64,000 nucleotides of DNA from Pseudomonas hormoni (GTDB lineage: Bacteria > Pseudomonadota > Gammaproteobacteria > Pseudomonadales > Pseudomonadaceae): contig NZ_CP075566.1 of assembly GCF_018502625.1 (NCBI RefSeq), forward strand, positions 2,671,001-2,735,000. Reading direction: 5' to 3'. The position numbers and the translations under genes are program-made. The notes below the pieces were generated by a model. That model saw only the letters and a program-made list of their open reading frames with translations, ran no database searches and had not been told where the DNA came from. Each line of letters opens with the position of its first letter. The stretch's first letter is position 1. Below, piece by piece: positions 53,670 through 62,328 of the stretch.

Positions 53670-54653
53670 ATGCCCGCAACCGTTCTGGTACTGGTCGAAA
53701 CGATCAATGATTACCTGCCGATTCTCGAACATCAGGGCTTTCACCTGATATTGGCGCCAACTCCCGCCGAGCGGGCCGAAGCCATTTCGACCCACGGCGA
53801 GCGTATCGATGCGGTACTGACCCGCGGCCCGCTGGGCCTGTTTGCCGATGAAATCGCCGCACTGCCCGCGCTGAAGATCATTTGCGTGATTGGTGCCGGT
53901 TACGAACATGTCGACCTGCAGGCCGCTGCCGACCGCGGCATTACAGTCACCAACGGCGCAGGGGTCAACGCCTCTTCGGTGGCCGACCACGCGATGGCGA
54001 TGCTTCTGTCGATGGTGCGTGACATCCCCCGCTGCGACGCCGCCGTGCGACGAGGCGAGTGGCCGAAAATCATGCGCCCTTCCCTCGCCGGCAAACGCCT
54101 GGGCATTCTCGGCCTCGGCGCCGTCGGCATGGCCATCGCCAAACGCGCGGCAAACGGTTTTGACATGACCGTCAGCTACCACAACCGCCAGCACCGCAGC
54201 GACGTGGCGTACAGCTTCTGCTCGACACCGACCGAACTGGCCCGCGCCTCGGATTTCATGGTGGTAGCCACGCCCGGCGGGCTCGGCACCCGAAGCCTGA
54301 TCAACCGATCGGTGCTGGATGCGCTGGGGCCCAACGGATTTCTCGTCAATATCGCCCGGGCCAGCGTGGTGGTGACCGCCGATCTGATCAGCGCCCTGGA
54401 ACAACGGCGCATTGGCGGCGCGGCGCTGGATGTCTTCGATCATGAACCGCAGGTGCCGGATGCCCTGAAATCGCTGAGCAATGTGATTCTCACGCCGCAC
54501 GTCGCAGGCCTGTCGCCCGAAGCGACCCAGGGCACCGTTGAACTGGTCGGACGCAACCTGATGGCGTTTTTTTCCGGCCAGCCGGTGCTCACCCCCATCG
54601 ACCTGCCGGCGTCGGCATCGGCGATGCCGCCCGAAAACAACGCCGCGCTGTAG
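53670..54653 (+). CDS. D-isomer-specific 2-hydroxyacid dehydrogenase
   Basis: A 327-residue NAD(P)-dependent enzyme, probably a hydroxypyruvate/glyoxylate reductase. The Rossmann motif is GILGLGAVGMAIAKRA; the catalytic set appears as Arg in VNIARAS, Glu in DVFDHEP and His in LTPHVAG. The substrate loop is VIGAGYEHVDLQAA. CAGGAG precedes the ATG. It is not obviously in an operon. Confidence 0.92.
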   Translation: MPATVLVLVETINDYLPILEHQGFHLILAPTPAERAEAISTHGERIDAVLTRGPLGLFADEIAALPALKIICVIGAGYEHVDLQAAADRGITVTNGAGVNASSVADHAMAMLLSMVRDIPRCDAAVRRGEWPKIMRPSLAGKRLGILGLGAVGMAIAKRAANGFDMTVSYHNRQHRSDVAYSFCSTPTELARASDFMVVATPGGLGTRSLINRSVLDALGPNGFLVNIARASVVVTADLISALEQRRIGGAALDVFDHEPQVPDALKSLSNVILTPHVAGLSPEATQGTVELVGRNLMAFFSGQPVLTPIDLPASASAMPPENNAAL

Positions 54654-54796
54654 GACAATTCAAACAGGTGTATCAAAAGCAATGATTGCCCGGCAACACC
54701 CTCACCTATAAGGGCCGATCGTGGTTGTGGGTGCGGGGTGTGCGCATTAGATTAGCCAATAGTCTCAGGCCTCCAAAATAAGCAGAAGGGATAAGC

Positions 54797-55864
54797 ATGG
54801 CGCTTACTGACCAGTCCACCCGTATCCGCACCGGCGAAGAACTCGATGCCAGCCTGATCGATCCGTACCTCAAGGCCCACATTCCGGGCCTCAGCGGTTT
54901 GCCGCAGATCAGCCAGTTCCCCGGCGGTGCGTCGAACCTCACCTACTTGCTGGAATACCCCGAACAGGAATTCGTCCTGCGCCGGCCGCCGTTTGGCCAC
55001 AAGGCCAAATCCGCCCATGACATGGGTCGTGAATTTCGTATCCTCAATCAACTTCGCGACGGCTTTCCGTACTGCCCGAAAGCCTACGTGCACTGCACCG
55101 ACGAATCGGTGATCGGCGCCGAGTTCTATGTGATGGAACGGGTCAAGGGCATCATCCTGCGCGCCGAACTGCCACCGGAACTGGGCCTGGATTCGGCGAA
55201 AACCGAAGCCCTGTGCAAAAGCTTCATCGACAAGTTCGTCGAGCTGCACCGGGTTGACTACAAGGCCTACGGCCTCGGTGACCTCGGCAAGCCCGAAGGT
55301 TATGTGGCTCGGCAGATCAAAGGCTGGAGCGACCGCTACGAGAAAGCCCTGACCCCGGACGCACCGCAGTGGGAAGTGGTCAAGGCCTGGCTCAACGACA
55401 AGATGCCCGCCGATCACCCGACGTCGAGCATCGTCCATAACGACTACCGCTTCGACAACGTGATCCTCGACCCGAACAACCCGATGCAGATCATCGGCGT
55501 GCTCGACTGGGAACTCACCACCCTCGGCGATCCGCTGATGGACCTGGGCAACACCCTCGCCTACTGGATCGAAGCCGACGACCCGGCGCCGGTGCAACTG
55601 ATGCGCCGCCAGCCGAGCCACGCACCGGGCATGCTGACCCGTCGCGAATTCGTCGATTACTACGCCCAGCGTTCGGGCATCCAGATCGACAACTTCGACT
55701 TCTACTACACCTACGGCCTGTTCCGCCTCGCCGGCATCGTGCAGCAGATCTACTACCGCTTCTTCCATGGTCAGACCCAGGACAAACGCTTCGCGCAGTT
55801 CATTCACATGAACAAACTGCTGGAGCAGATGAGCTTGCAGGTCATTTCGAAATCCAGCCTCTGA
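54797..55864 (+). CDS. Phosphotransferase-family protein (APH fold, ACAD10/11-like)
   Basis: A 355-residue aminoglycoside-phosphotransferase-fold kinase. It has LPQISQFPGGASNLTYLLE (nucleotide loop), the catalytic SIVHNDYRFDNVILD and the metal site GVLDWELTTLGDPLMDLG. Such proteins in bacteria and in human ACAD10/11 phosphorylate 4-hydroxy fatty-acyl-CoAs for degradation. AGAAGGGA precedes the ATG. It is followed after 38 bases by an SDR, a pairing that fits a small hydroxyacyl-CoA catabolic operon. Confidence 0.9.
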   Translation: MALTDQSTRIRTGEELDASLIDPYLKAHIPGLSGLPQISQFPGGASNLTYLLEYPEQEFVLRRPPFGHKAKSAHDMGREFRILNQLRDGFPYCPKAYVHCTDESVIGAEFYVMERVKGIILRAELPPELGLDSAKTEALCKSFIDKFVELHRVDYKAYGLGDLGKPEGYVARQIKGWSDRYEKALTPDAPQWEVVKAWLNDKMPADHPTSSIVHNDYRFDNVILDPNNPMQIIGVLDWELTTLGDPLMDLGNTLAYWIEADDPAPVQLMRRQPSHAPGMLTRREFVDYYAQRSGIQIDNFDFYYTYGLFRLAGIVQQIYYRFFHGQTQDKRFAQFIHMNKLLEQMSLQVISKSSL

Positions 55865-55902
55865 TCCAGGCCATCCAATAAGACTTTTTATAAGAGAATC
55901 CC

Positions 55903-56670
55903 ATGTCCAAGACTCAGTTGTTCGACCTCGACGGCAAGATCGCTTTCGTCTCCGGCGCCAGCCGTGGCATCGGTGAAGCCATCGCCAAACTGCTGGCCCA
56001 GCAAGGCGCCCACGTCATCGTCTCGAGCCGCAAACTCGAGGGCTGCCAGCACGTCGCCGATGCGATCATCGCCGCCGGCGGCAAAGCCACCGCCGTCGCC
56101 TGCCACATCGGTGAAATGGAACAGATCAGCCAGGTCTTCGCCGGCATCCGCGAGCAGTTCGGCCGCCTGGACATCCTGGTCAACAACGCCGCGACCAACC
56201 CGCAGTTCTGCAACGTACTGGACACCGACCTCGGCGCCTTCCAGAAGACCGTCGACGTCAACATCCGCGGCTACTTTTTCATGTCGGTCGAAGCCGGCAA
56301 GCTGATGCGCGACAACGGTGGCGGCAGCATCATCAACGTCGCGTCGATCAATGGCATCTCGCCGGGGATCTTCCAGGGCATCTACTCGGTGACCAAGGCA
56401 GCGGTGATCAACATGACGAAGGTGTTTGCCAAGGAATGTGCGCAGTTCGGGATTCGCTGTAATGCGTTGTTGCCAGGGCTGACCGATACCAAGTTTGCTT
56501 CGGCGCTGGTGAAGAATGAGGCGATTTTGAACACGGCGTTGGCGCAGATTCCGCTCAAGCGTGTGGCGGATCCGAGTGAGATGGCGGGGGCGGTGTTGTA
56601 TCTGGCGAGTGATGCGTCGAGTTATACGACTGGGGTTTCGTTGAATGTGGACGGGGGCTTTTTGTCCTGA
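55903..56670 (+). CDS. SDR-family oxidoreductase
   Basis: A 255-residue classical SDR with SGASRGIGEAIA, NNAATNPQF, a catalytic Ser in INVASINGI and YSVTKAAVIN (Y-x3-K), ending TTGVSLNVDGGFLS. AAGAGAATCCC leads into ATG. It is co-directional with the phosphotransferase, probably acting on the same CoA substrate, and is closed by a terminator. Confidence 0.92.
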   Translation: MSKTQLFDLDGKIAFVSGASRGIGEAIAKLLAQQGAHVIVSSRKLEGCQHVADAIIAAGGKATAVACHIGEMEQISQVFAGIREQFGRLDILVNNAATNPQFCNVLDTDLGAFQKTVDVNIRGYFFMSVEAGKLMRDNGGGSIINVASINGISPGIFQGIYSVTKAAVINMTKVFAKECAQFGIRCNALLPGLTDTKFASALVKNEAILNTALAQIPLKRVADPSEMAGAVLYLASDASSYTTGVSLNVDGGFLS

Positions 56671-56691
56671 TTTTTTCCCCGGAATAAAAGG

Positions 56692-56729
56692 AAGGCAAAC
56701 GTGGGATATCCCTGCGTTTGCCTTTTTTT
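56692..56729 (+). terminator. Rho-independent terminator of the phosphotransferase-SDR operon
   Basis: AAGGCAAACG and CGTTTGCCTT flank TGGGATATCCCTG, followed by a T run. Confidence 0.92.
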
Positions 56730-56812
56730 CTGGGCGCCTTTTGAGCCGTCAAGGCTTGGTTAAAAGAGCTCCGTGGCACCTATGGAGCTCTCTCTCTTGA
56801 ACACTGGCGAAA

Positions 56813-58450
56813 TTATAGAGTGTCAGTCGGCGGTAAAACTCTTACCAATGCTTCAGTTGTCACCTCCTCTTGTGGAAGCTCCGCTACTGCAGAAAATTTA
56901 CGCACCCCTAGGGTTGGGTACATGTAGGGTACAGAACCTGCCACCCCTTTAGCGTCTGTCTCTATAATCTGAGGCTCCTTCTCTTCGGCATAAAAAGTCA
57001 CTTTTACATTAGCTAAGGGAGTGCCATCCCCCTCCGTGAGCTTCACACCGGCAGCAAACAGCGTATTGACATAAACCCGATTTTCGATAGGGGGTAATGG
57101 AAGGGGATCACCCAAAAAATTGATATATCTAAAAAATCGTTCAGGCAACAACCTGCAACGAGGCGCCCACGCTGCCCTGCCGAATTCGGGCCCCAGAAAT
57201 CCCGGTTGAAAATCGCCGAACCCGCTTACACCCTTCAGGAGCCACTTATGGTCAGTTTGCTCCGTGTTGAGCTCAGGCTTGCACTCCAAAACTGCAGATG
57301 TGTTCCCGATTGCCATCCAGATCCGGGATCCCGCCACAGGGCTATGGAGCTTGGGTTGTAGCGTTATCTCCTGTGACTTACCTACTTCGAAATTGACAAT
57401 CTCCGTGGGGGGGTGATGTACACCGTCAATCAGGACATCGACTTCGTCATAGAGGTTGTCTGACACCAACTTGCTCCGCGGCACATCAATCGGGACGGTC
57501 ATATCCCGGCCCACCAGATGGAGCTGGAAAGTTCCGCTCCGGTTCCTCCCGGTGACGCTCCATTCGTGCTTTGTTTGCAGCTCGTCGAATGCCGGCACAC
57601 TGCCCACGTCTCCCGGCAACAGAGGAGTGTTGAACCTGCATTCGAGCTTCACTGGATGCTGGCCAAGCGGACTATCGGGCTTGGGTTCCAGCGTGACAAC
57701 CAGAGGCTTGCCCCTGGTGAAAAATTTGCCATCGGCAGGAACGCTTACCCCTCCGATCCTGACGTCTGCCTCTTCCGTCAGATAGCGAGACATCACCGAG
57801 CACAGCACCACTACGTTTTTGGTAAACCCGGGGCCCTTCAACTCCAGTTCGAAGGTGCCGCTGCGGGTGTTGGCATTGACCCGCCAACTATGAGGGTGGG
57901 TAGGTAAAGTCGGGGTCACCGCCAGGATGGGCGTTCCGCTCTTGACGGTGCCGACCAACTGCAACGTCCAGTTTTCCAGGGGACTTCCCCGCTTGTACGT
58001 CAAGGTGACCTCAAGCGCCTCATTTCTGAAAAACAGATAACCAGAGAGCAAAGGGACCCCGCGCACGAACATTTTGTCCACTTCATCGGCAAGATCATCA
58101 GACATTACCGCAAAGACAAGCTCCCACGGTAGAAGCACTTCCAGGCTCAAAAAAACAAGCGTGATAAGGCCACTCGATCCATCATCAGGTGTAAGCGTCC
58201 ACTCGAACAGGCCATTGATCCCATCCACCCAGGAGCCAAATGGTGGTGAGGAAACAACATTCAAACCTCCGGATTCAGGCATATGCAGTCGGAGTCGTTG
58301 CGCGACTTCCAGGGGAGCCTCTACCGAAATCGTATTTGCGCGACCACGGATCAACATAACCTTCTCGCCCGGGGGCACTATTTGGTTATTGACTCGCAGT
58401 GTGGCTTGATCCCACGATTTTATACCCGCGGCTTTTTGTTCGATGGTCAT
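56813..58450 (-). CDS. Modular beta-sandwich (Ig-like) repeat protein, unknown function
   Basis: A 545-residue protein with no signal peptide or membrane segment. N-terminal module (about 1-125): LRVNNQIVPPGEKVMLIRGRAN, LNVVSSPPFGSWVDGINGLFEW. Then three modules of about 105 residues, each opening like VMSDDLADEVD, VMSRYLTEEAD or LVSDNLYDEVD and continuing F..G....(V/I)TL..K..SPL. The last 75 or so residues resemble a bacterial Ig-like (Big_1/invasin) domain (LAAGVKL-like, GTPLANVKVTFYAEE, TDAKGVAG). GC content and codon use look lower than in neighbours. It is a paralogue of the protein at 61141 and has the same promoter architecture. Confidence 0.82.
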   Translation of the reverse strand: MTIEQKAAGIKSWDQATLRVNNQIVPPGEKVMLIRGRANTISVEAPLEVAQRLRLHMPESGGLNVVSSPPFGSWVDGINGLFEWTLTPDDGSSGLITLVFLSLEVLLPWELVFAVMSDDLADEVDKMFVRGVPLLSGYLFFRNEALEVTLTYKRGSPLENWTLQLVGTVKSGTPILAVTPTLPTHPHSWRVNANTRSGTFELELKGPGFTKNVVVLCSVMSRYLTEEADVRIGGVSVPADGKFFTRGKPLVVTLEPKPDSPLGQHPVKLECRFNTPLLPGDVGSVPAFDELQTKHEWSVTGRNRSGTFQLHLVGRDMTVPIDVPRSKLVSDNLYDEVDVLIDGVHHPPTEIVNFEVGKSQEITLQPKLHSPVAGSRIWMAIGNTSAVLECKPELNTEQTDHKWLLKGVSGFGDFQPGFLGPEFGRAAWAPRCRLLPERFFRYINFLGDPLPLPPIENRVYVNTLFAAGVKLTEGDGTPLANVKVTFYAEEKEPQIIETDAKGVAGSVPYMYPTLGVRKFSAVAELPQEEVTTEALVRVLPPTDTL

Positions 58451-58482
58451 GGCGTTTTCTCGGTAATCAGCGAAGTCATGCG

Positions 58483-58549
58483 ATTATCGGGAAAAAGCAC
58501 GCAGGTAATAACTGTCAAATATGACAGTACAGCTAGAACAAATTGCGAT
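58483..58549 (-). promoter_or_regulatory. Palindromic lux-box-like promoter of the 545-aa gene
   Basis: The 18-bp palindrome ACTGTCAAATATGACAGT (58511-58528) has the form CT-N12-AG. It is 22 bp upstream of GATAAT (minus strand, 58483-58488), and a conserved block TAGAACAAATTGCGAT lies at 58534-58549. The arrangement is repeated at 62175-62240. Confidence 0.7.
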
Positions 58550-58714
58550 AAAGATTAATCGAATGAGTACTACACCACTGATAGTGGTCGCAGAGAATTA
58601 GCCTTGGACACTGCGCAGCCCAAGGCGATGATGATAGAAATCACGTTCACCTGAACAAGTCGAGGTAGCTGCGCATCGCGCGAATAGCGCCTTCAATGAA
58701 GGCGCCGTCCGGAC

Positions 58715-58939
58715 TTACTGAGTGACACAGCGGGTGGTGGTGGTGACTCGCGTCACCTGCCCGTCTTCTGCCTGCACATTACCCAGCACATCGGTTTGAT
58801 CCAATGTTTCGCAAGTGCGCTCAAGAGGCGGCGGTGGCGCTACGGGTGGAGGTGGCGGCGGACTGGCGCAACCGCCGAGAATCGCTGCGCAGAAGGCGAG
58901 CGACAAAGGTGTACAAACGCGTTTCCCAAGAGTGTTCAT
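58715..58939 (-). CDS. Small proline-rich lipoprotein
   Basis: A 74-residue lipoprotein with lipobox LGGC (SLAFCAAILGGCAS), a Pro-rich linker (PPPPPPVAPPPP) and a short C-terminal region with two Cys (RTCETLDQTDVLG, TTRCVTQ). Likely outer-membrane or periplasmic anchor; function unknown. It lies between the two module-protein genes on the same strand. Confidence 0.75.
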   Translation of the reverse strand: MNTLGKRVCTPLSLAFCAAILGGCASPPPPPPVAPPPPLERTCETLDQTDVLGNVQAEDGQVTRVTTTTRCVTQ

Positions 58940-59085
58940 AGGCTGACCCGCGATAAGTGATCGATACCTTTTTGTGACAACAAAAGACCCGCGCTAAATC
59001 CGCACATCTGTCACAAAAAAAAGAAGTTCGTATCTCTTATAGCCCAGACATGGGTCACCGCCAGTAAAACCTGGCAGTTCTTGCA

Positions 59086-59322
59086 TTATCGGGTCAGCGT
59101 ATTGCACTGCAGCTCGTAGCGCAGTTCTTCAATCAGGTTCGCCACCGCTTCTGCCGACTGCAGCCTTGTCATGTTCAAGCCGCTGACGACCAGATCCACT
59201 TCGCCTGAAGCCGGGTGATAGAGCTTCACGGTCAATGAATGATCGCCTGTGACGCCGCACTCGCAGGCCAGCGGCGAGAAACTCCGTTCGATCAGCATTC
59301 GCAGTTGAACGAGGGTGATCAT
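59086..59322 (-). CDS. DUF1652 protein
   Basis: A 78-residue Pseudomonas-restricted protein: LRMLIERSFSPLACECGVTGDHSLTVKLYHPASGEVDLVVSGLN and a helical end EAVANLIEELRYEL. The CxC pair and the layout match DUF1652 as remembered. Role unknown. Confidence 0.8.
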   Translation of the reverse strand: MITLVQLRMLIERSFSPLACECGVTGDHSLTVKLYHPASGEVDLVVSGLNMTRLQSAEAVANLIEELRYELQCNTLTR

Positions 59323-59501
59323 TGCGATTGGCCCTCCCTGTAGAGGTGATTCATGAGGCTGTTTCCTTTAGCGGTTCAAAGTGGACACGCGGGCAATCCG
59401 CGGACACCTGTCACACGCCACCAGCCTAAAAGCCGCCACACCAAGGAAAAACATGAATTTGCACCCTGCGCCCTAGTGCATTTGCACCTTATCGCAGCCC
59501 C

Positions 59502-60998
59502 TCATCGCTGTCCCTTGGCGCGCCAATCGCCGGAAAACAACCCCCGCTCCCGCGCCCAGACAATCGCTTCACTGCGACTGTGCACGTCGAGTTTCGAATA
59601 CACCGTCGCGACATGATTACGCACGGTGTTAGGCGCCAGCTTCAGTCGCGCGGCGATTTCCTTGTCGGCCAGGCCTTCGCAGATCAGGCCAAGCACATCA
59701 CGCTCCCGGGCCGTCAGATCGGTAAAGGACACATTGGGCAACTTCGGCGAGTTGACGCTCTTCACGTTGGCGAGTTTTTCAATCAGCGTGCGGCTGAACC
59801 ATGAGGCATCTTTCATGACTTCTTCGATGGCTGAGACCAATTCCAGCTCGGTGCGTTTGCGCTCGGTAATGTCCATCAACACCAGCAAATAGCAGGGGTT
59901 GTCCTGAATGTTGACGGTGTCCGCCGACACCGCGCAATCGATCAGTTCAGTATCTTTCTTGCGCATACGCACATCGACACGGTCCAGGCTTGCGGATTTT
60001 TCCAGCGCGGCAAACAACCGTGTACGCGCGCCTTTTTCATGGATGAAATCGATTTCTGCAATGGTCTTGCCGAGTACTTCTTCACTGGGGTACGCGAAGG
60101 TATCAAGGAACGCTTCGTTGACGTCCATCACCACTTGCTCACTGGCGCCGCACACCAGAATCGGCACAGGGGTCAGGCGAAAGGCCTTGGCAAAACGCTC
60201 CTCACTCTGGCGCAGGGCAACTTCAGCCTTGTGCCGCGGCTCCATGTCGACGAAGGAAAACAACATGCAGGCTTCATCGTTGAGCTCAAGAGGCTGACCG
60301 GCGACGATGACCTGTTTGCTGCCGCCTTCGGGTAGTTGCAACTCGGCCTGCATTTGCGGAATGGTCGTCCCTTCGCGCAAACGCTGCTTGGCCAGTTGTA
60401 TGTTTTCGGCGCCCTGCAGCACGTCCAGTTCATAGGCTGAACTGCCGATGACCTGATCGCGGGCGTATCCGGTCATTTCGAGAAAGCCGCCATTGACCTT
60501 GATGTAGCGCAAATCGCTCAGACGGCAGATCACCGCCGGGGCCGGGTTGGCGTTGAAGGTCTTTTCGAAACGCTGCTCGGCGCTGGCCCACTCGGTGACA
60601 TCGTCCATGATCAGCACCAACGACTCCGGGTCACCCGCGCTGTCGGCCAGCACCATGCTGCGCACGTTGTGGACCCAAGTGTGCTCTTCGTCGCTTGCCG
60701 GCGTTACCTCCACCAGCACATCGCTGAACGTCTCGCCGCGGGCCACCCGGCTGATCGGGTAATTTTCGGTCGGCACCGGGTGATTGTTGCGATAGCGCAG
60801 GGCGAAACGCTTGGCGTACTCACTGGCATTCGCTCCCAAGGCGTCAATCCGGCTGACACCGTGCATCGCCAGTGCGGCGTCATTGGCCCAGAGAATGGTC
60901 TGGTCGAGCTCCAGCAGAATCACCCCATCGGACAGGCCGGCGATGATCTGCTGCAACTGACGGCGATTGGTTTCGGTGGTCAGGACGTCCTGGCTCAT
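59502..60998 (-). CDS. PAS-domain LuxR-type transcriptional regulator
   Basis: A 498-residue soluble regulator with three PAS domains (about 12-130, 140-265 and 275-400; for example VILLELDQTILWANDAALAMHGVSR, FNANPAPAVICRLSDLRYIKVNG, FRLTPVPILVCGASEQVVMDVNE). The C-terminal GerE/LuxR helix-turn-helix is LTARERDVLGLICEGLADKEIAARLKLAPNTVRNHVATVYSKL. No receiver domain or acyl-homoserine-lactone domain is present. It lies between the two module-protein genes, making it a candidate for binding their palindromes, though lux boxes usually belong to acyl-HSL LuxR proteins encoded elsewhere. Confidence 0.9.
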   Translation of the reverse strand: MSQDVLTTETNRRQLQQIIAGLSDGVILLELDQTILWANDAALAMHGVSRIDALGANASEYAKRFALRYRNNHPVPTENYPISRVARGETFSDVLVEVTPASDEEHTWVHNVRSMVLADSAGDPESLVLIMDDVTEWASAEQRFEKTFNANPAPAVICRLSDLRYIKVNGGFLEMTGYARDQVIGSSAYELDVLQGAENIQLAKQRLREGTTIPQMQAELQLPEGGSKQVIVAGQPLELNDEACMLFSFVDMEPRHKAEVALRQSEERFAKAFRLTPVPILVCGASEQVVMDVNEAFLDTFAYPSEEVLGKTIAEIDFIHEKGARTRLFAALEKSASLDRVDVRMRKKDTELIDCAVSADTVNIQDNPCYLLVLMDITERKRTELELVSAIEEVMKDASWFSRTLIEKLANVKSVNSPKLPNVSFTDLTARERDVLGLICEGLADKEIAARLKLAPNTVRNHVATVYSKLDVHSRSEAIVWARERGLFSGDWRAKGQR

Positions 60999-61140
60999 TG
61001 GATCTCCACAATGGCGCGAGCGCCAACGTGTGGCGCTCTGTGAAGATTACGACCGCGGGGGCGCGCGATAGTGCAAAGCCCTGTAGCCGCTACCCCGGGT
61101 TGCCGAGCAGGCAGTGATCAACCGCAGGTGTGACTGCGCA

Positions 61141-62130
61141 CTATTGAACGATAGTGTCGGGCAGCGTGATGATCCCAGTCATCAATGTCCCGGCAAGTTC
61201 CAGTTTAAATTCACCGGGTTTGGAGGCCGTTAAAGTCCAACTTGTGTTACCAGGGTTTTTAACCACTACCACATCGCCTGGCGCCAGTCCGGAGATCAGG
61301 ATTACTGTCAGCGTCATTGGATGCGGGTGCTCCAACAAAGGGCTGCCCGGTACGACGCTCAAAGTAATGACATAAGACTCATCTATGTTGATAACGCAAC
61401 CTATAGCGTATACAACACCGTTCAGAAGAACATCCTGCACTTCATCCGCCAGATTGCGCGACATTACCTTGTGATCGCGCACGATATAACTGGTGGTCGA
61501 GTTCACGTCTCTGACAAAGGGACTGAACCAGCCGCTTTTGCCGGTGGCAGTGATCTCCCAGGCCAGAGACCTGCCAGGTCCGGACGGGGTCACAATCATG
61601 GTGGGAGGGCCGCCGCGGGGGATCGCATCAAACACCAGGTCGATATGTTGCAGAGGACTGCCTTCTTTGGGGGTGATCGTGGCGGTCTTCGGCTCACCGA
61701 TGAAGAACATATGAGCGATGGGCAAAATGTGATCACCAATTTGGAATACAGCCACTTCGTCCTTCAGGTCAGCGGATACCACCGCACTTGAACACTCCAA
61801 GGGAATCGCCGTTTCCCGGCTGAAAAATACGAATAACGCAAGACCGCTCTTGCCATCCTCCGGCGTTATCTTCCAGCTGAACTTGTTGTCGATCGGGTTC
61901 ACCCATTCTCCAAATGGCGGATTCGCCTCAATGCGCATGCCACCATCGTCGCCCAACACCAGGTTCAGCATCTCCGCGATCTCTGGATCAACTTCCACCG
62001 TGACTTCGTTTTCCTGTCCACGGAGCAGTACAAGTGACCTACCCAATTCCACCGTATTACCGTTTACCGACAGCTTTGCCTGTTTCCATGGGTTGTCATC
62101 TACAGCCGCAATTGCGTGTTGGATGGACAT
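61141..62130 (-). CDS. Modular beta-sandwich repeat protein, shorter paralogue
   Basis: A 329-residue protein, paralogous to the one at 56813. N-terminal module: LSVNGNTVELGRSLVLLRGQEN, MRIEANPPFGEWVNPIDNKFSWKITPEDGKSGL. Two repeats follow, opening VVSADLKDEVA and VMSRNLADEVQ with ITPKEGSPL and LSVVPGSPL. It stops after an incomplete third module and lacks the C-terminal Ig-like domain. No signal peptide. Shared N-terminus, module phase and promoter indicate gene duplication with module loss or gain. Confidence 0.82.
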   Translation of the reverse strand: MSIQHAIAAVDDNPWKQAKLSVNGNTVELGRSLVLLRGQENEVTVEVDPEIAEMLNLVLGDDGGMRIEANPPFGEWVNPIDNKFSWKITPEDGKSGLALFVFFSRETAIPLECSSAVVSADLKDEVAVFQIGDHILPIAHMFFIGEPKTATITPKEGSPLQHIDLVFDAIPRGGPPTMIVTPSGPGRSLAWEITATGKSGWFSPFVRDVNSTTSYIVRDHKVMSRNLADEVQDVLLNGVVYAIGCVINIDESYVITLSVVPGSPLLEHPHPMTLTVILISGLAPGDVVVVKNPGNTSWTLTASKPGEFKLELAGTLMTGIITLPDTIVQ

Positions 62131-62174
62131 GACTTTATCTCGCTAGAAAGTTGAACGAAAAAATTGACAACTCA

Positions 62175-62240
62175 ACTATCTGGCGAAAAACGATCACGGG
62201 TAACTGTCAAAACTGACAGTCCTTTAGAACGAATTGCGAT
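62175..62240 (-). promoter_or_regulatory. Palindromic lux-box-like promoter of the 329-aa gene
   Basis: Palindrome ACTGTCAAAACTGACAGT (62203-62220) lies 22 bp upstream of GATAGT (minus strand, 62175-62180). Conserved block TAGAACGAATTGCGAT is at 62225-62240. Geometry is identical to 58483-58549. Confidence 0.7.
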
Positions 62241-62328
62241 GAAACACTGTAGTACCTAACAAGAGGGGTTCGGGATCCAGTTGACGCTTATCCCAAAGGA
62301 TCACAAGCACAATGCGATCCTTCAGGTT

